Made by a program: the position numbers and the translations under genes. This document shows positions 14,535 through 15,829 of a stretch of DNA of 15,829 bases, piece after piece. The DNA lies in the NCBI GenBank assembly GCA_900321535.1, contig ONWJ01000030.1:1-15829 (forward strand), read 5' to 3'. The notes beneath the pieces are model-generated. The model saw only the letters and a list, made by a program, of their open reading frames with translations, was not told the origin of the DNA and searched no databases. This DNA comes from an uncultured Erysipelotrichaceae bacterium (GTDB lineage Bacteria; Bacillota_I; Bacilli_A; RFN20; CAG-826). How positions within the stretch are numbered: the stretch's first letter is position 1; each line of letters begins with the position of its first letter.

Positions 14535-15829
14535 ATGAAAAGTCGTCTCCCATTCTCAACCCTTCTCCTATGTTTGCTGCTCACTTCTTGTGGTGGCGGA
14601 GGAGCCCCTCAATCTAGCGAGGACTATTCTTCGGTAGCCTCTTCTTTATCGAGCTGGGTGGAAAGCCTTTCTTCCGAGGAGGAGCTTTCCTCTGAAAAGG
14701 ATTTATCTTCTGAGAAGGAGCTTTCTTCCGAGATAACGCAGGAACCAAGCGTTGAAACGGAAAGTTCTATTAATGATGGGTCTGCGACAAACATCACCTA
14801 TTGGAAATCGCTGCAACGTTCAGAATATGGAGAGACCTTTCGAAAAAGCATCCAATCCTTAATCAATAAAAGCGGGAACAAAACGATTCAATATTCCGAC
14901 AACAATGCGGTCCTCGCAAAATCGGATCAAGCCTTAAATGGAAAAGCCGGTATTATCCCGTTCTATCATTCGGATGAATGCGCGACCACCAGCTGGAACA
15001 AAGAGCACGTTTGGCCTGATTCCAGGGGCGCGGGGAAAAGCGGGCCAGGTTCTGACCCTCAAATGCTTCGCCCAACCGCTTCTAGCTGCAACAGCGCGCG
15101 CGGAAACAAATTCTATGGGGTGAATAGCAATGAATTTGACCCTGCCCGTTGCTCTATCGACACGAAAAACGGCGATCCATTCCCTCTTTATGAAGCTTCT
15201 AGAGGCGAAGCTGCACGCATCATTTTCTATGTCGCGGCAAGATACGGTAATGGCAGCCGAATGACCCTTTCTAATGACCCAACCGATAGTAAAACCTTAT
15301 GCACGATGGGAACTTTGAAATATCTATATGAATGGAATAACAAGTATCCCGTCACCGCTCAAGAGATTAGAAGAAATAACTATCTTCATTCTCAAGGCTT
15401 TGCTAGGAACCCGTTCATCGATGATAGAAACCTCGTCAATTTCATTTGGGATGAAAAAGGTTTGCGTACAACTCCTTTTGAAGGAGATATCCCAGAGGTA
15501 GAAGACCTCTCGTTACCGCCTGTCGATGAAAGCATTTCGTATAATGACAGCGAAATCGGATCGCTTGAGATGAAAGACTTCTCTATTGATTCGTGGGGCT
15601 TCTTGCCAGGGGCTTATCCCAAAGAAGCCGAGCAAATTGTGACCTTCAGCGGCATTCGTTTTGCCTGCAAAAACGTGGCCACATTCGATAAAGGGAAAAC
15701 GCTTCAGATCAAGAAAGAGGACGGCTATTTTGCAAACGCCGACCCAATCCCATTTAACAGTCTTGAGATCACTCTTTCCTCTGGGGAATTGCCGCTAGTT
15801 TACGCGGGCACTAGTCGAGGCGAAGAAAC
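14535..15829 (+). CDS. Second endonuclease I-family lipoprotein (3' end outside window)
   Basis: 431 residues are read without a stop to the window edge. The ATG at 14535 follows GAGG at 10 bases. The signal peptide ends in LLLTSC (Cys19 lipidated), then a Ser/Glu linker (20-80) with a repeated LSSEK unit. The endonuclease I domain covers about 85-310, with WNKEHVWPDSRG (E157, H158) and SDPQMLRPTASSCNSARGN (D174, R179, N186, R189), ending in ARNPFIDDRNLVNFIW. The catalytic His and the Asn are kept, but the usual DLHH segment is DPQM. After the nuclease, residues about 345-431 look like the accessory beta-domain found in front of the nuclease in the minus-strand paralogue. The protein should be a surface-anchored nonspecific nuclease. 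Its full length is unknown. Confidence 0.85.
   Translation, partial: MKSRLPFSTLLLCLLLTSCGGGGAPQSSEDYSSVASSLSSWVESLSSEEELSSEKDLSSEKELSSEITQEPSVETESSINDGSATNITYWKSLQRSEYGETFRKSIQSLINKSGNKTIQYSDNNAVLAKSDQALNGKAGIIPFYHSDECATTSWNKEHVWPDSRGAGKSGPGSDPQMLRPTASSCNSARGNKFYGVNSNEFDPARCSIDTKNGDPFPLYEASRGEAARIIFYVAARYGNGSRMTLSNDPTDSKTLCTMGTLKYLYEWNNKYPVTAQEIRRNNYLHSQGFARNPFIDDRNLVNFIWDEKGLRTTPFEGDIPEVEDLSLPPVDESISYNDSEIGSLEMKDFSIDSWGFLPGAYPKEAEQIVTFSGIRFACKNVATFDKGKTLQIKKEDGYFANADPIPFNSLEITLSSGELPLVYAGTSRGEE
14667..14732 (+). repeat. 18-bp coding repeat (LSSE[EK][ED] units) in the second nuclease linker
   Basis: Residues 45-66 read LSSEEE, LSSEKD, LSSEKE, LSSE, i.e. about three and a half six-residue units of 18 bases. 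The DNA copies differ at several third positions, so this repeat is older than the 30-bp repeat in the paralogue. Confidence 0.7.

Noticed and set aside
14426..14584. Longer N terminus for the small minus-strand membrane protein
   Set aside because: The extension has no ribosome site and overlaps the signal peptide region of the divergent nuclease, whereas ATG 14425 has GGGAGG at 9 bases.
1..15829. Alternative genetic code (UGA as Trp), as in Mollicutes
   Set aside because: TGA ends several complete genes at the expected length and TGG serves for conserved Trp residues, such as those of the AlkD-like and LacZ active sites.

Overview
The window looks like a chromosomal segment of a low-to-mid GC Gram-positive bacterium. 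The likely source is an uncultured, gut-type member of the Bacilli/Erysipelotrichia side of Firmicutes, close to the Tenericutes-like lineages. The reasons are Shine-Dalgarno boxes of the GGAGG type, extended -10 promoters, several lipobox-bearing surface lipoproteins with long Ser/Glu-rich linkers, and small genes packed with short spacers. TGA is used as a stop (for example at the ends of the genes at 1403-2353 and 8641-9645) and Trp is TGG, so the code is standard and not the Mycoplasma code. No mobile element, CRISPR array, tRNA or rRNA was seen.

Layout, left to right. The 3' end of a GNAT acetyltransferase (2-235) is followed by a gene-poor stretch. That stretch holds a decayed, frameshifted C-terminal remnant of a GH53 arabinogalactan endo-beta-1,4-galactanase together with its terminator. 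An AlkD-type DNA glycosylase (708-1385) follows, apparently on a leaderless mRNA, with a lipoprotein of unknown function directly behind it (1403-2353). Next come a transmembrane HAMP/SpoIIE-type PP2C phosphatase (2467-4095), a polytopic membrane metallophosphoesterase (4142-5857), a small bacterial PH-domain membrane protein (5922-6506) and an aldo/keto reductase (6592-7398). A lipoprotein metallophosphoesterase (7511-8641) overlaps by one base a multi-span membrane protein (8641-9645), and a strong terminator closes that unit. A GH2 beta-galactosidase (9800-12364) converges on a minus-strand endonuclease I lipoprotein (12386-13978). A small minus-strand membrane protein (14105-14425) follows. 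A second endonuclease I lipoprotein on the plus strand (14535 onwards) runs off the window.

How the parts may fit together. Two surface nucleases, two outward-facing or membrane phosphoesterases and several anchored lipoproteins make this a cell-surface-rich neighbourhood. One reading is degradation of external nucleic acid followed by removal of phosphate, but that is inference from neighbours only. The beta-galactosidase and the galactanase relic suggest that an ancestor used plant galactan, and that the endo-acting step at this locus has since been lost. The SpoIIE-type phosphatase implies a partner-switching or other Ser/Thr phosphoprotein circuit, but no STAS protein or anti-sigma kinase lies in the window.

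The most interesting points are: the pair of endonuclease I lipoproteins that seem to carry the same accessory beta-domain on opposite sides of the nuclease, one with an altered second motif; the terminator/promoter overlap that yields a leaderless alkD transcript; and the galactanase relic. No clearly new multi-gene defence system is visible.
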